DNA of 64,000 nt, taken from contig JANBVO010000076.1 in assembly GCA_030052745.1 (NCBI GenBank), positions 1 through 64,000 on the forward strand. Reading direction: 5' to 3'. Of this stretch, positions 41,921 through 54,547 are shown piece by piece; positions within the stretch are counted from its first letter, which is position 1, and the number at the start of each line of letters is the position of its first letter. Position numbers and translations under genes: made by a program. Source of the DNA: Pleurostoma richardsiae. Lineage: Eukaryota; Ascomycota; Sordariomycetes; Calosphaeriales; Pleurostomataceae. The notes beneath the pieces are model-generated. The model saw only the letters and a list, made by a program, of their open reading frames with translations, made no database searches and had not been told where the DNA came from.

Positions 41921-42664
41921 TTATGGATCTCTCCTTACATTTCGTACCATAAAGTAGGCCCCAAACTCACTTGCCCCTCCGTACTTTGAGGTGTCTTGAA
42001 TGAGGGACTCCAGCGTATCAAATCCAATTCTTTTATATAGCCCAACCGCTGCCTTATAAGCCATTACAATCACGTCGACACCCATTCTCTCAGACTCGGC
42101 AATACCACTCTCGACTAACATGGTTGCGATACCTCGACCCCTGTAGTCGGGGTGCACTGCGAGATAGTCGAGTTCTGGATTGTTAGCAACATGATAGCCA
42201 CCGCGGATGAAAGTTAAAAGGTACAGGCACTTACCGAGATATTCCTTACCGCGCATCAATCTGTCCATAATAACCTGCAATGGCTTGCCTAGGTTGTTCA
42301 CATCTGATCTGCTAATCCAGGTAGCACTAGAGAATAGTTCCATAAACGCCTTCTCGTCGATTGTGCTGACCGCAGGGGTTTGAGCCTCGAGCCATTCTCC
42401 GGTCAGCCGGTCCGGGAGGATCCATCGGGCGTATCCCATGACAGCTCCCGTCTCGGCGTCGATCACCTTCTGGTGCCGCCTATGTGCCCTATCTGTGGTC
42501 AGGACCGTAGGCATCCGCTTGGTACACTGCGCAATGATGTATTCGAGAGGCTGGTCTTCCCAGTTGAGCAACCAAGTTGCGTCCGTCCAGAACGCCGACA
42601 TGTTGTTACATGCTAGCGCCGCCGCATCAGCGACAGTGCAACCTTCAATCTTGTAGGTAGGCAT
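41921..42664 (-). CDS. GNAT-family N-acetyltransferase, 227 aa, two exons
   Basis: Exons are 42664-42235 and 42174-41921. The acetyl-CoA-binding motif A is YLAVHPDYRGRGIATMLV, followed by VIVMAYKAAVGLYKRIGFDTL, the standard late GNAT strands. The 60-nt intron (GTAAGT...CCAG) contains no stop and keeps frame, so an unspliced read would also translate, inserting 20 residues in front of ELDYLAVHP. The splice is preferred because it gives EYLELDYLAVHPDYRG, the usual family spacing. The start MPTYKIEGC is chosen over an ATG eight codons upstream. Substrate unknown; small-molecule or detoxifying acetylation is typical of such stand-alone fungal GNATs. Confidence 0.85.
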   Translation of the reverse strand: MPTYKIEGCTVADAAALACNNMSAFWTDATWLLNWEDQPLEYIIAQCTKRMPTVLTTDRAHRRHQKVIDAETGAVMGYARWILPDRLTGEWLEAQTPAVSTIDEKAFMELFSSATWISRSDVNNLGKPLQVIMDRLMRGKEYLGKCLYLLTFIRGGYHVANNPELDYLAVHPDYRGRGIATMLVESGIAESERMGVDVIVMAYKAAVGLYKRIGFDTLESLIQDTSKYGGASEFGAYFMVRNVRRDP

Positions 42665-43965
42665 TTTAGTCGACTTCAGAACTTGCAAACTTGCGAATTA
42701 AGAAAAAAAGAATCTTCGTTGGGAAGTAGACAGTCTATTAATATATATGCTTGACCAGATCGTTATCTGGAGGTCAAAGGCAACCGTGGCCGCATCTCCA
42801 GGCAGCCTCCACGCTAATGCGACCTTCATTTGGTATCTTGGTAGGAGTAAATGTTGAAGATTCGACCTGCCTGTTACGGCTTGATTCATGGCTCAGGATT
42901 GCTCAAGATTCCGACAAACCGATTCTTTTACACTTAATAGTTATAGGGTTTCTATCCTCAAAGCCGTAGTGGTGTCGTGTCATCGTCAAGCACCACCTAC
43001 AACAGTCGGGCTGATGGTATTCTGACAGTCACCCAAGCCATCGATAATGGATTACCAAAGACCTCGCTGATAAATAAATAGAATGGCTATATAGACACCA
43101 ACATGCTCATTGTCCGTAGTAAATGTAACAACTCCCAGCTTATTCCTAGAACTGTGATTAATAGTTTCGTTACCAGGTAACAAATGATAGTCCAGTAGCA
43201 AGTGTCGACGTCTGATATGGCAACGGCTGAACAAATTTCTGGCAAGAGTGAGATACAACCCACCAGTCACTAACTGCCACCTTGGTTAAGTCGCAGTGAT
43301 GAAGCCATGCTTATGCAATGCACTGTGGCAGTCTCGTCAGGTATCACAGCAGTCTAAGTGTCTGACAAGACGTCGCCTTCCACGACAGCCTACCCAGCCC
43401 TGCACTTCGACTCTCAGGCACCCAGAATTGTGAGTATAGTGTTTAACTGATTGAGTGTAGTATCCGGGTGGCTAAAGAACTGGGCGTCCGCTCGTTCAGG
43501 CTTTCTCCTGTCTTCATGCTTCACAGTAGCAGGAGAAAAGGGACTCTCCTGTCAGTAGGTTTAGTAGACGTCGACATCAAGTGGAAGGAGCTTGAGAGCA
43601 CCATCTTGACCTACCTCAAAGCTAATGGCTAGCAGAGGCCGGTCAACATCGATACCCCGCTCGTCTTGGCCCTTGGGTCGTGGGATTGAGAATGAGATAT
43701 TCTGTGGCGAGAGCGTCGCGATTATGGACATCCTCGTCGACTCCGCCAGGAAAGACATCCCCGTGATTCGTCCACTGCATAAATGCAGACCTCGAAATAG
43801 AAGTTGTATGAGATTCCCGTTTACGGGCTCTTCACGATCTTGACAAGACGTTTATGTTTTCTATATCTCCCTTACCTGGACCATAGTATCCGTAGCTAGA
43901 GCACTGCTCGTTTGCCATTCCTACATAAAAGCCACTGCTTCACCCCCCAATGGGCCATGGTCGCT
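42665..43965. other. Intergenic region with one short unplaced frame
   Basis: 1.3 kb. A minus-strand frame of 65 codons at 43561-43758 reads like a protein C-terminus (PRPKGQDERGID, DGALKLLPLDVDVY) but has no recognisable family and no clear upstream exons. Nothing else supported. Confidence 0.35.
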
Positions 43966-46193
43966 TCAGTGCAGGCCACTCATTCCCGTCTCGGCCATAT
44001 ACTTCTGGCAGCTGATGAGTATTCGTACCTGCTCGCTCACTTCTCCCAAGCGGCCCATGACTTTGCGGTTTCCATCCACAAAGCCCATGACCGAGTACGG
44101 GATGGCCGCATCTTTGGCGAACTGCTTGCTCAATGCTTGGACTCTGCGGAGATTGTGTCGTGGCACTCGCGGGAACAGATGGTGGGCGGCCTGGAACTGC
44201 AGACCACCATGGATGAAGTCGAGCGATGCGGGGCAGTCGACATCCATCGTGGTTCGCAGTTGACGTTGCGGGAAGGACTCGGCTTCGCCGAGCTCCGCGG
44301 TAGACATGCCCCAGTGCGAGAGGGTGATCTGGACGTGCAGGGGCATGGTGATAATGTGGGACACCAACACGAAGGCGACTCGGGCCGTCCACGTCGGGAG
44401 TGTGCACCAGAGCAGGCAGTAGCCAAAGAGGAACCAGTAGCAGGACATGAATGCGATCTCGGTCGGTCGGATCCAGAACGCCTTGCTGCTGCCGAGCGAG
44501 GATGACTTGGCGGACAGCACGTGGAGCCACGAGAGGAGGTAAAGGTTGAAGCGGGCAATACCCATGATCGGGTAGTAGGTGTACTGCTGGTACGGAACCA
44601 AGATCTCCGCAACGCTGTCCCAGACGAACAAGAAGTCGTAGTAGGTGGAGTAGATGGACCTGAAGAAAGAAGGACAGGTGGCGAAGATGGGCACGTTCTG
44701 GATATCCGGGTCGTGATCCTGAGGCGCAGCCTGTTAGAACAGCCAGGAGCGGCAGAGAGACATGCAAGAACGGACCGGATGGTTAGTGACGAGGTGGTGA
44801 ACGTTATGGCTACTCTTCCACCAGCCAATGGACAGACCGCAGCAGAAGTCGGCGATAAACATGGCCAGGAGAGTGTCCACGACGAAGCTTTGGGTTACGG
44901 CGCGATGTCCTGCGTCGTGGGCGGTGAACATGATCTGATGCTAGACACACGGGTCGGTCAGCGAGAGGCTCCTGTTGCCGGGAGGCAGCGCAGGAGACGG
45001 GCAACCACGAACCCAGAATAGGCCCAAGAAGACCGCGGCAGTCATGTACCAAGCATGGTGCAAAGCGACAAGGAACAGGGCGAAGAGGCTGACATATCGA
45101 ACCATTTCCTTTGCGTACTCTCCATACCTGCAGTCATAAAGCCCCTCGTCGAGGATCTGCTGATGCAGCAGTCTGTATTTGCGGACGATGTCTTGCTGCA
45201 CGGCAGGGTCTAGGGAAGGGTAGTCTTGGAGGTCGTGGTCAACGCCTCGCTGCAGTGCCCAATCCGTATACTTCATTGGGCACATGGGCGCTGTGCTACA
45301 GCTGCCTGAACCCTTTCTTGCTTCCTCACCTTGCCGCCCTCTTCTGCTTGGCGTTCCACCATTATCGTCACCTCCGTCGTTTCCGCCGTGGGGGTGCTTG
45401 GCGGGGCGCACATTGATCCCGGAGAGCGGGACTCGACTTCGAACGGCCGCGGCGGTCGGCTGGATGCAAGGAGCACCATGCAGGGAGGTTGAGGTCGGCG
45501 TGCTTATCGGGCGGTAGATGCCTCCTCTTATTGCTGGTGTCATGTTGACCCAGGGACCCGTTGGCTTCCGGCCGATCCGGTAGGCTTTCATGGTCCTGAT
45601 GGTCGCCGCCGGGTGGTACCTGGAAGAACGCGTGTCAGCATATGGGTGCTAATGTACCGTGATGACCAATGAATAGATGATGTCTGGATAGGTTGAATGC
45701 AAGGGGGAGGGTAGCGCTTATGGATATTAAAAAGCAAATCCTTCGTGCCTCCAGCGGGATTATGCTTAATTGAACCGCGACTCTCACGTCTTTGGGCTAT
45801 CTTTTCCTCATTCACGTCTATTGTTCTTCCATTTTCTCTTCTTCTTCTTTTTGTCTTCGTCGTATTTTCTTTCTGTTGGCTTCCCTTTGTCTCTCCTCCT
45901 GCCTGTCTATGTAATGTATAAGGGCATGCACGAATGGAATGCGTTCGGATTTAGGGTCAAGTGACGCTGAGGTGGAGGGGGGAGGAGTGTCGGGCCATTT
46001 ACGCGATGATCTCGTCCGTGGCGTCCTTGCCAACCATGTGAAGGATTGCCAGACGACCTCCCGGGTGCTTGTCGAGCCACGAGTCGAGCCGCAGGACGTC
46101 GCCCTCAAAGACTACGATAATTTTGCCACGGGCTATCATGTCTTCGACTATGCGACGCGGCAAGATCTGGTCGCGATCCGTGTTAGAGGACAT
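43966..46193 (-). CDS. Delta-8 sphingolipid desaturase with N-terminal cytochrome b5 domain, 571 aa, four exons
   Basis: Exons are 46193-46003, 45619-45013, 44940-44776 and 44718-43966. The cytochrome b5 haem motif HPGG is at residues 43-46. The three desaturase His boxes are HDAGH (274-278), HNVHH (311-315) and QAAHH (497-501); replacement of the first His of box three by Gln marks front-end desaturases fused to b5. An acidic and basic low-complexity linker of roughly 100 residues separates b5 from the membrane domain. The ER enzyme introduces the delta-8 double bond into the long-chain base of fungal glucosylceramide. Intron 1 is unusually long, 383 nt. Intron 3 has a second in-frame acceptor (CTAACAG) that would add AAPQ before DHDPD. 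Confidence 0.9.
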
Positions 46194-48180
46194 TGTTTCC
46201 GATCGGCTCTGTTGTATCTGTGGACGATCGCAGAAGGGGGAGGACTCGGTATGCTCCTGCGGTGATTGACCCGCACGGTCTCCAACTGGCCGCACCGTCG
46301 AGAAGTCTCGGGTTGTCCTGCCTGGGGGTTGTGTATATTGGTCGACAACGACGAGGGAGAGGGGAGCGAGGAAGAGATAAACAAGGCAGGGAGAATGGAG
46401 GACGGAAAGATAGAGAGACGACCGCTATATTGCTTCTGCTGATTCAGGAGCGAAGGACAGGGACCGAACAGGCCAACAAACCAACAAACCAACAAACAAG
46501 TGCGTTGGACGGGCTCGACCGTTTAAAAGTAGCTGAGGTAACATATACAAGGGGTACTCGCGGGGACGCGCTCATCCTTTACCTTTGCTCTTCTCCCATC
46601 CTCTCGACGACAAGTATTCGGCTAGCTGTTCTCACACCCCTTTTCCAACGAAAGGGCCGCGCAATTTGCCCCGTACCTCCGTCAATCCCTGCTGGCTGTA
46701 CGCTTTGCTCGCTGGACGCCCTGGGCGGGCAGCAAGCCACCGCAGAAGAGGCACACAGCCCGCTATCCATTTTAAAGCTTGAAAGAGGAGCCTCGCTTGG
46801 ACCTGGAAATTGGTGTGATTGGGCATCGGGCGAAGCGCCAAGTAATCGATGAAATCGGCCAGAAGCCTCGGCGGGCCTGTAGCACCTTGGCCTGAGAATT
46901 CTCACGTGCTGACATCATAGCTGTGTGAGGGTCCTAGTTCTTTTCCTCCAAGCTCTTCAGGGGCAGGCTAGCTACTCCCGGGACTACCTGAAGGCTGAGG
47001 CTTAGAGCCGCGCGTTCTTTAAGAAACCCTGTAGGGCTCGGCTACTCGTATAGTATTTAAAGACTAGTGAATGACTCGAGGAAATACGACGTATTGAGAA
47101 CCATGTACGCGTACTCCGTCTAGCTGAAATTATAGACGCTGTCTGCCACGTCGTGGTTTAAGGACAGCACAATGTATATGAAAATATCAAACTACGGTGA
47201 CAGGTCGGTACGCATTGCTCGGCCGTCTGCGCGGCGCGTGGACATGATCGATCAAGACTGATCGAGGGCCGCAATTACCGGGCGACAATAGAGAACATTA
47301 ATATCATTTTCTTTCGACCGTAAGCTACCCGAGGCAAACGTTACCATTGGACGGCCGTTGCACCTACCGTTACTCGGGTGCCCAGCAAGTGCATCCGCCG
47401 CAGAGCAACGAGAAATTAACATCTCAGCATGCACGGCGCGCGGCAACTTGACCGCGCCAGTGGCCCAGGCCCACTTTCTGCTGGTTACTTGGCTGTGAGT
47501 GGTGACACCGGGGAGACTTGAGCCTTCTTCCTATCATGATATGACTAGGTAGCCTGCCTGTTGTCGGCGGCCTTGGAGGGAGACGCCCATGATCCCCCTC
47601 GGATTGCTAGCAGTGGCATGTGATCGCTGGAGACGTGTCTTTTCATCCTTGCTGGAGTAAACTATGATGTCTACCTCTGTGGGTAACTACGCCGAGTGCA
47701 TCCAGACACAGAAATACCGCGATATTGACAAGAATCTCTTCTATGAATACTCGAATCCGGCCTGCACGACTGCGTCGACTGGTATAACCAAGCCCACAAT
47801 TCATATCACGTGATGTGGATGCTGAGGAACTGCTCTCAGCCAAGTTAGCTGCTCGCGGCTGGTAAGACACGCGGCAGGAGAAAAGCAGAAATAGAGCTTG
47901 AAAGCATCAAACCCTGGCGATTAGCGCCTGGAGTGATACCCACACACACATGCAAACGCAATTCATCACGCCTTATGCTCAGCCTGATTGTACGCTTGCC
48001 AACGGCTGTGCTGGACCTCGCAGCGTGGCGCTTAACACGGAGCACTGATAGGCCCGCGCCGTACCCTTGCTGAACGAGCAGTGAGTATTTCAGGTAGCTA
48101 GCGGCGCACTTCCAAGCCTTGAATAGAAGTCTTACGACATCACGTTTTCCCGATCAAATACAGAAGACTGGAGACAAAAT
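46194..48180. other. Intergenic region upstream of the desaturase and of the F-box-like gene
   Basis: About 2 kb with divergent genes at each side. The 219-codon plus-strand frame at 46193-46852 overlaps the desaturase 5' leader, is low-complexity and looks like chance. No tRNA found. Confidence 0.45.
46472..46499. repeat. Short tandem repeat, ccaacaaa units
   Basis: About three and a half copies of ccaacaaa, 280 bp upstream of the desaturase start, probably in its 5' leader or promoter. Confidence 0.7.
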
Positions 48181-50182
48181 ATGAATGCGCCAACGTTGGA
48201 AGGTATCCCGAAGGACACCCGCGTGATGATAATTGAGCTGGTAAGGGACGAAGGACGAAAGACCCCAGAGCTCTTGAAGCTGACAGAGTGCTACTAGCTA
48301 ACTAATCAGCGAGACCTTAAAAATCTCTGTGGAGTTTCCAAGAGACTCTATGAAGATACTGTGCCTCATTTATACCGATCGATTTCTTTATATACATTCG
48401 AGGACGACATTGACGACATCTCCCCTTTCTGTCTCTCGGACGCCAGAGACAGAGGTCTCCTTCGTCACACACGGGGTATCAAAGTCTGGTCTCACTTTCA
48501 CAGCAGAATCTCGGGACGATGCATGCACGACCAAAATGACGCGTATGACAGGGGCGAGTCCGAAGAAAAGGCCGAAAACCTGGCGGACACCTTGGAGAGT
48601 ATACTGAGTGATTGTGAGATTGGCGCAATCCGCACACTCGAGTGAGCACATCATCTGCTTGACTGCTGGATATATCACGCTCAGACACTTAACACAATTT
48701 GACCTGCTGCGTAGTTGGAGCTTGGGAACCTGCGTACCACAATCGCTACTCGGACCGACCGGCTACTTCCCCCTGAGGCAGCGAAATATCGAAAATATCC
48801 GCTTGATAACGGACGGCGGGTGCTACTGGAACCAAGAGCACGAGCACCGGTTAGCCTTATCGGCCTTCCCACATCTGAAGAGTCTCTCTTGGAAGGGGTT
48901 ATCGTCGCAGGATGACATCGGAACCCTCGCCGATGTCCTCACGCAAAGGTCACATCAGCTCGAGGAGCTAGAGATCGATCTCACATATCACCGGGACTTG
49001 CTTCGCGAGCACGACTACCACTCTTCTGGTGATGAGGACAGTGATGATGATTTTGAATTCCCAGTCCAGATCCTGAGGCTTCCTGAGCGAGGGTCCGATA
49101 CATTTCCTGTCCTGAAAAAACTGGCTTTATCCTCCGTTTGGCTCGCGCCGGCGAAGAAAGGCACAATCAAGAATCGAGTGCCGAAGAGTATCGAAGGCGC
49201 CTTCGACTTTAGTACTCTTGTCTCGCTGCAGCTACGTTACTGTCGAGGCTGGGAACACCTGATTGAATCACTCACAAGCTCTAGTCAACCGATGAGACTG
49301 AAATCTCTCGAGATTCAGTCGTCATTCAAGGACGAGGACCCCTGGAAGGAATATGATGTGATTCTTCCACCTTTTCTCCGGAAGTTCCAAGGACTCGAAG
49401 AGTTATTTCTCTACACTGCCTCTCGCGACGATTCTATGGAACTCTGGCATGCCCTATGTCACCACCGAGCCACACTCGAGAGATTCATTCATCATCACAG
49501 AGCGATCAATCTGAACGAAGAATCCGACCGGTTTGAAGAAGAGATCGATGAGCCAACTCTATCGTTCATTGACCCCGAAGACGTAGACAAGATCCTGGAC
49601 GACTCAGGCAACCCCTTAGGCCACTTAGATCTGCGCAGCCTCGGGCTCTGCTGCATTCCTCAATTCATGGTGAGGAACGCCACCGATGCGTGGTATTCAG
49701 TCGGAGAATACATCCGCAGCTGACAAATCACACAGCGAAGCTTCGTCGCCCCATTTGCCAGCAAAACCTCCCTCCAGGTTTTGCACATGAGACAATCCGG
49801 CCCGGCCCTAAGATACTATTCCAGCTGGGCCAAGCCAGCCGACACAGACGACACGGTTGATTGGGCCGGCATGGACCTTCCCGACGGAAAGTTCCCCAGG
49901 CTTGGCAGATCTTTTATCGAGTTTGCCCAATGGGCCTTCGGATCCACCGGTATCCAATCATTACGACTGCTTGCTTATGGCGATTTCTCTTATAACGAAC
50001 GCTTCGCGTATAGCACGTTGCTCCTATGCCGGCGAGATCCGCCGCGAGGTCAGGAGGGCGATGCTCGATTTCTTCGTTTCCGCGAAGTCAAGGAAGGCGA
50101 GGACAGGGAGTTGTGGGAACTGTACGAACGGGAATTGTGTTTCCTTGCGGCCTGCCCGACTGATGCTCTCTTCCGGGTTTAG
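48181..50182 (+). CDS. F-box/LRR-like protein, 597 aa, four exons
   Basis: Exons are 48181-48240, 48310-48641, 48715-49669 and 49736-50182, with introns of 69, 73 and 66 nt in frame. The first 45 residues (LEGIPKDTRVMIIELRDLKNLCGVSKRLYEDTVPHLYRSI across the first splice) fit a degenerate fungal F-box-like start. The rest contains leucine-rich repeat-like strands (FPHLKSLSWKGL, HQLEELEIDL, FPVLKKLALSSVWL, LVSLQLRYCRGW, LKSLEIQSSF, FQGLEELFLY). An acidic loop (SGDEDSDDDFEF) lies mid-protein. Such proteins usually recruit substrates to SCF ubiquitin ligases; the target is unknown. The start is tentative because exon 1 is only 20 codons. Confidence 0.75.
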
Positions 50183-50569
50183 ACTGGCTCAATTAGCTAC
50201 TCAGCAAGCCTCCGTCCTCGATCCATCGCCTTGGGCATTTGATAGAAAGAAGTCGCGACGAGAATAGCAGTACAGCATAGTCTTAAGTGTGAGAAGGCTG
50301 GGTGGACTTAGTTTCATGGAGAAAATGCGTGAACGGGCTCAGAAATTGTCCACTAACGGACGATGACAGGATCAAGTCTGCAGTAAAGTGTGCGTCCTTG
50401 AAGATACTATAGTGTTATAGGGCACTGTATTTTAGGCACAAATGATGTCCTTCCTCATTCGCGGCGACAAGCACTCATGTCCAGCCTCTGGAGTCGTGAA
50501 GGTTAGGGTTTGGAAATCCCGCGCTTGCAATAAACATACATCTGAGCCGGCCAGGATCCTTTAAGAATA

Positions 50570-51046
50570 TTATCCTTGCCGACAATAACCTCGTTTGCAA
50601 CCTTCACAAAGCTCCGGCCTGTGTGGTAAGCCAACCTTACCATCATAGTACGGTTCCTCTGGCTGAACACCTGCCCACTTCTTGAGTCGATATGCAACTC
50701 GTTCAACGTATGAGCCATTATCAAGTACCAAGGTGCCCAGCCTCTTGCAGGCTTGGCAACGTTGGTTGAATATGACGGCGTTGTACCCATTTCCAGGATA
50801 TCCCCTGATAAGTATAGCTACCTTCTTACTACCCCAGCCAGGGTTGGAACAGTCATTGTTGTCGCATTTGAACTTGCCCATGACATGAGTCAAGTACTCG
50901 TTATTTGCTTCCTCACCCTTGTTTCTGCTAAACCACGTCCTGCCGATCTCATCAGAGACCGCGTTCGAGACGTCCCGGTGAAGCCACGGAAATGTGAAAG
51001 AGACTCTCGTCTCCCCCTGGGCTTTGTACTGCTTCTTTCTCGTCAT
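50570..51046 (-). CDS. 3CxxC-type zinc-finger protein, 158 aa
   Basis: Intronless. After FTFPWLHRDVSNAVSDE comes a zinc-binding core with CDNNDC, RCQACKRLG and CEGCKRGYC, the paired-Cys layout of the fungal zf-3CxxC family, plus the conserved KVAILIRGY and YNAVIFNQRCQAC strands. Function in fungi is not established; the fold is shared with receptor-transporting proteins of animals. The start is the first ATG of the frame; a longer protein with an upstream exon is possible. Confidence 0.8.
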   Translation of the reverse strand: MTRKKQYKAQGETRVSFTFPWLHRDVSNAVSDEIGRTWFSRNKGEEANNEYLTHVMGKFKCDNNDCSNPGWGSKKVAILIRGYPGNGYNAVIFNQRCQACKRLGTLVLDNGSYVERVAYRLKKWAGVQPEEPYYDGKVGLPHRPELCEGCKRGYCRQG

Positions 51047-54000
51047 TTGAGAGCACGAACCTCGTGGCCTGAACTAGTGAGCGAAGTTATGTAGTGCAGG
51101 TTTTAAACAGGAGTCACTGGGTCACGTACGGGATAGGGAATAAGGCCAACATACGTCAACGTCTGTATAAAAAACCACTCCACGGATTGGTAGGTCCAGG
51201 CCAGCCCTTGCACTAATATCAACAGAGCGAAGGGTATAGGGTCGAGTTGGTAGATAAGGACCGCCAGGCTGCTGGGATATCGGCTTATAAGCTTGAGTGA
51301 GCCCGCAACAATTAGACAGATTGATTGGCTCACTATCTCTCTTGAAGAGCCGCACAGCACGATAGATATCAATCTCCGCCAATCTTTCCCAACAAATGGC
51401 GTGCAGCCACGACAGCTAGCATGAGCGTGCTGCCAATCCTAGCGGCACACGTTCTATCTTCGGCAGCCAAGCTTCGTATTATCAGTGGTCCCTTTCTCCT
51501 CATCTTTGCCGCCTTGACGAATCAAGATGAAGCGATGAAGAACGGATAGATGCCTCGCTCGGTGTTGGCTGTTTACCCTACACGTTAGAGTAGGATTCGT
51601 GATTGTGATAAGTCTTTCGAAGTAAAAGCGGTGCAAATGAGCATGGTGAATTGCGTGTTAGTTCCATGGCCAGCTGGTTCGGGGTGAGGCGGAACGAATC
51701 AGTTCGCATGTACGGTTTCAAAGGCCAACCGGTGCCAAAGTGACATCGCAAGCCACGGAGGTAGCCATCTGATCTAGAAACGCTCAGGGAGAGTGGAAGG
51801 GTGATACTATATGTTCCTGTACATGTCTGGTTGCCAGATTGAAATCTGATATATTTTCGAGCCGTGGCTGGCATTCCCTCTATTGAGCTGTGTTGTACCA
51901 AGCGTTTTACTGTGTATTCCTAAAGAAGGTACCAAAAAGACCCGGCTAGGGTTCTGGGACATTATTATGAGTTTCAGGAGAATTGCCCTTGTATGGAAAA
52001 AGATGAACATCTACTGTCGAGTAGCCGTTGCATCTCACGCTGCCTTCAGCCTTCGCAACACCTTAATCAAATCTAACGGCATATACTAACCTAGAGCCTT
52101 CAAAGGAACTAGCGATAGTGTTTCTGGAGGTCTTAGGGCGGCTGTCACCAGCACGGCGCGCTTAATGGGCTAGAAGAAGAGCAAGTCTATCAAGGTACAT
52201 CCCTATCGGCACCAGATCGCATTTTCCAATACACTCTTGTACATACGTGTGAAGGCTTCTGCTCCTCTCCTTTACGCACTAGCTATCTATTAGAAACCGG
52301 GTACTACTACGAACATCCAAACGCAATGTGAAACGGCTACAGAATGTAAATGGTATGAATTTGGCCGCATCACTAAGTTGTACCATGTTGACGCGTTTAA
52401 CTGGTATGAACATTGTTAGTGTGCGGTTCTTACCAATCACGGTCAGGGTTAGTTCTTGTGAACATAAGTGCTGAGCTACAACGCCAGATACCTGAAGGGC
52501 AATGTTTCTATCAGGCTTGACCAGCCAGTGGTTGGTGCCCGTCACTCTCTCACGGAATTCCCGATATGGTGGGAAACTTAACGGGATGACCAGATGGCAT
52601 CCCGTAACAGCTACCTATCATTGCACGAAAAGACTGGACGAAGGTGGCGAAGCTTGGTACGGGTTCGCCGGCATCGTTAGAGCGAACAACATGGATTGTG
52701 ATAGATGTACTCCGATTATAGAATGCGATGCAACTTCCACATGTGGTGTAGATCTAGAAGCTGCAGGAACTAAAAATAGAGAGAAAAGTCGACAATAGAC
52801 ATGATTTACCCGGCTTGGCACTGTATGCCCACGTCTCGGTATGGCCGAAGGGGTTCAACCTAGAGCATCCCTCTGTCTTAAGTAGACTGGGGAGAGTCCC
52901 ACTCGGGTCTGCTCATGATCTGGATCATACTCTCCAGTAATCCCTCAGTATCATAACACTGCTGTTGCTCAAGGCGTAGGATCTATCACCGCTTGCGATG
53001 CACTCCAGTCGCATTGGCGATCTAATCATGTATTCTCTCTTATATGCCATTGTTGAAGTGCCGACTTCTTCCTTCGAGGGGGTGGGACAAGCGGAGAATC
53101 AACTCATAATGATGCAAGGGGAAGGGGACCAGGGTAAATATTCCATTTATCAGCTGGAGCACATCGAGCTTGTCAATGCCGAGGTGCGCTGCTCACGAGC
53201 CCTCGGCAGATGCCGCGCGAGATCTACTGCCGCATTTTCTGCGAGAACTACAAACGGATTCAGGGGTATAGGGACCTTCCTCATATAGCGGGCCGGCGCT
53301 GGACGGCCCGCATGGTCTGGTGTTGGATTGCGCTAACCTTCACGTCCACTCGTTAAGCGCGGTAGCCCGTCCCGTCTCGTGCCAGGCCATCACGGATGCG
53401 CTTACGAAGGATTGAACAGTGTAACCCCACAGCTAATGGGTGCTGTTTTATTGCTGGCGGATTCCTGATGTGACGTGGACTACACTTATTTAGTCTGTAC
53501 TCCGTACTAGCATAGTGGTAGCGCGCAGAGAGCAGGGTTGCATCGGGGGCCCTTGCTGCGGCATAGGCCAGCCTAGACGCCTGCCGCGCCCTGGTTTCTT
53601 TTCCAGGCACCTCCTTCGTATAAGGTTTGCGCCAAGCATCGCATTGTCAAGTGCTTCAAGCAAGCCGGCCCTGATGTGCCAAGCAAGATCTCGTCCTCGA
53701 TGTGACCGGCTCTGGACAGTGAAGGTAGAAGAGTGGATCCTACCAGGCAGTCTTTCGCCTTGTCCCCGGATAGCTCTGCAGGGGTAGCAGCCACTGGAAG
53801 AATGACGAATGGAAAATGCTGCGGGAGGTTATGCAAGCCACCCGCGGGACCTACGATTCTCGATACCCGATAAGCTTATTGTTCAGGGACCCATGCCAGT
53901 GGCGCCACTGAGGTCACCCCTGCGCACGCATGTCAGCTGCCCGCCTTGCCTGCCCTTCGCGGCTCAACGGGGAAAGGCGTCACATTCCATCCAGGTGGAC

Positions 54001-54547
54001 AGAATCATCCGCCGCTGCCCCTCTGTAGCATTCTTGTTGCCAACCTACATCACCGCGGCTCGACACTCGCCCCCATGGCACCAGTTCGTTGCTGGTCCAA
54101 TACCCGTCGGCGCTAGGCGCCCTTGCCCTGACCTGCGCCGTACGGTGACAGAACCAACGTGAGTCTCGGCATAATAGCAACTGCTACCCTGTATTTCACC
54201 GGCACCAGTCTCCTTGGCAGAGAGTCGAGACGGTGATGGCTGCCCCATCGTATGAGGCGAAGAGACCTCTCCAGGAATAACTTTCTATCTTGGCAGCTTG
54301 AACAGGCTAGGTTGCTGCTACCCATTGTTGTCGAGAAGTTAGGACTATCGATCTGAACTGTTCTGGACGCCATGGATCATGAGCCTGGAGCCTTGGCGGT
54401 CGCCGGTGATGTGTACTGTGTCCATGGTGCTACATGTGTATATAACAGAAAGACAAGTCTGTCTAAACGACACAGAGTGAAGCCGACATAGTCTATCGAG
54501 CATGCAAGTTGGCGTGGCTACCTGTTGTGGCCAACTCCTATCATACC
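51047..54547. other. 3.5-kb gene-poor interval
   Basis: Only short overlapping frames on both strands (longest 117 codons), none with a domain. Neither transposon ends nor RIP-type composition are evident. A TATA-like box lies at its right end. Either intergenic or too eroded to read. Confidence 0.4.
54438..54446 (+). promoter_or_regulatory. TATA-like box of the SGNH hydrolase gene
   Basis: gtatataac about 105 bp upstream of the start codon at 54548. Confidence 0.4.

Noticed and set aside
43912-44505. 197-codon plus-strand frame
   Set aside because: Antisense to desaturase exon 4, which carries the QAAHH box.
46193-46852. 219-codon plus-strand frame starting at the desaturase start codon
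   Set aside because: Opposite strand of a leader region with simple repeats; no domain.
52820-52960. Possible tRNA or structured RNA around a ggttcaacc motif
   Set aside because: No acceptor, D or anticodon arms could be paired around it.
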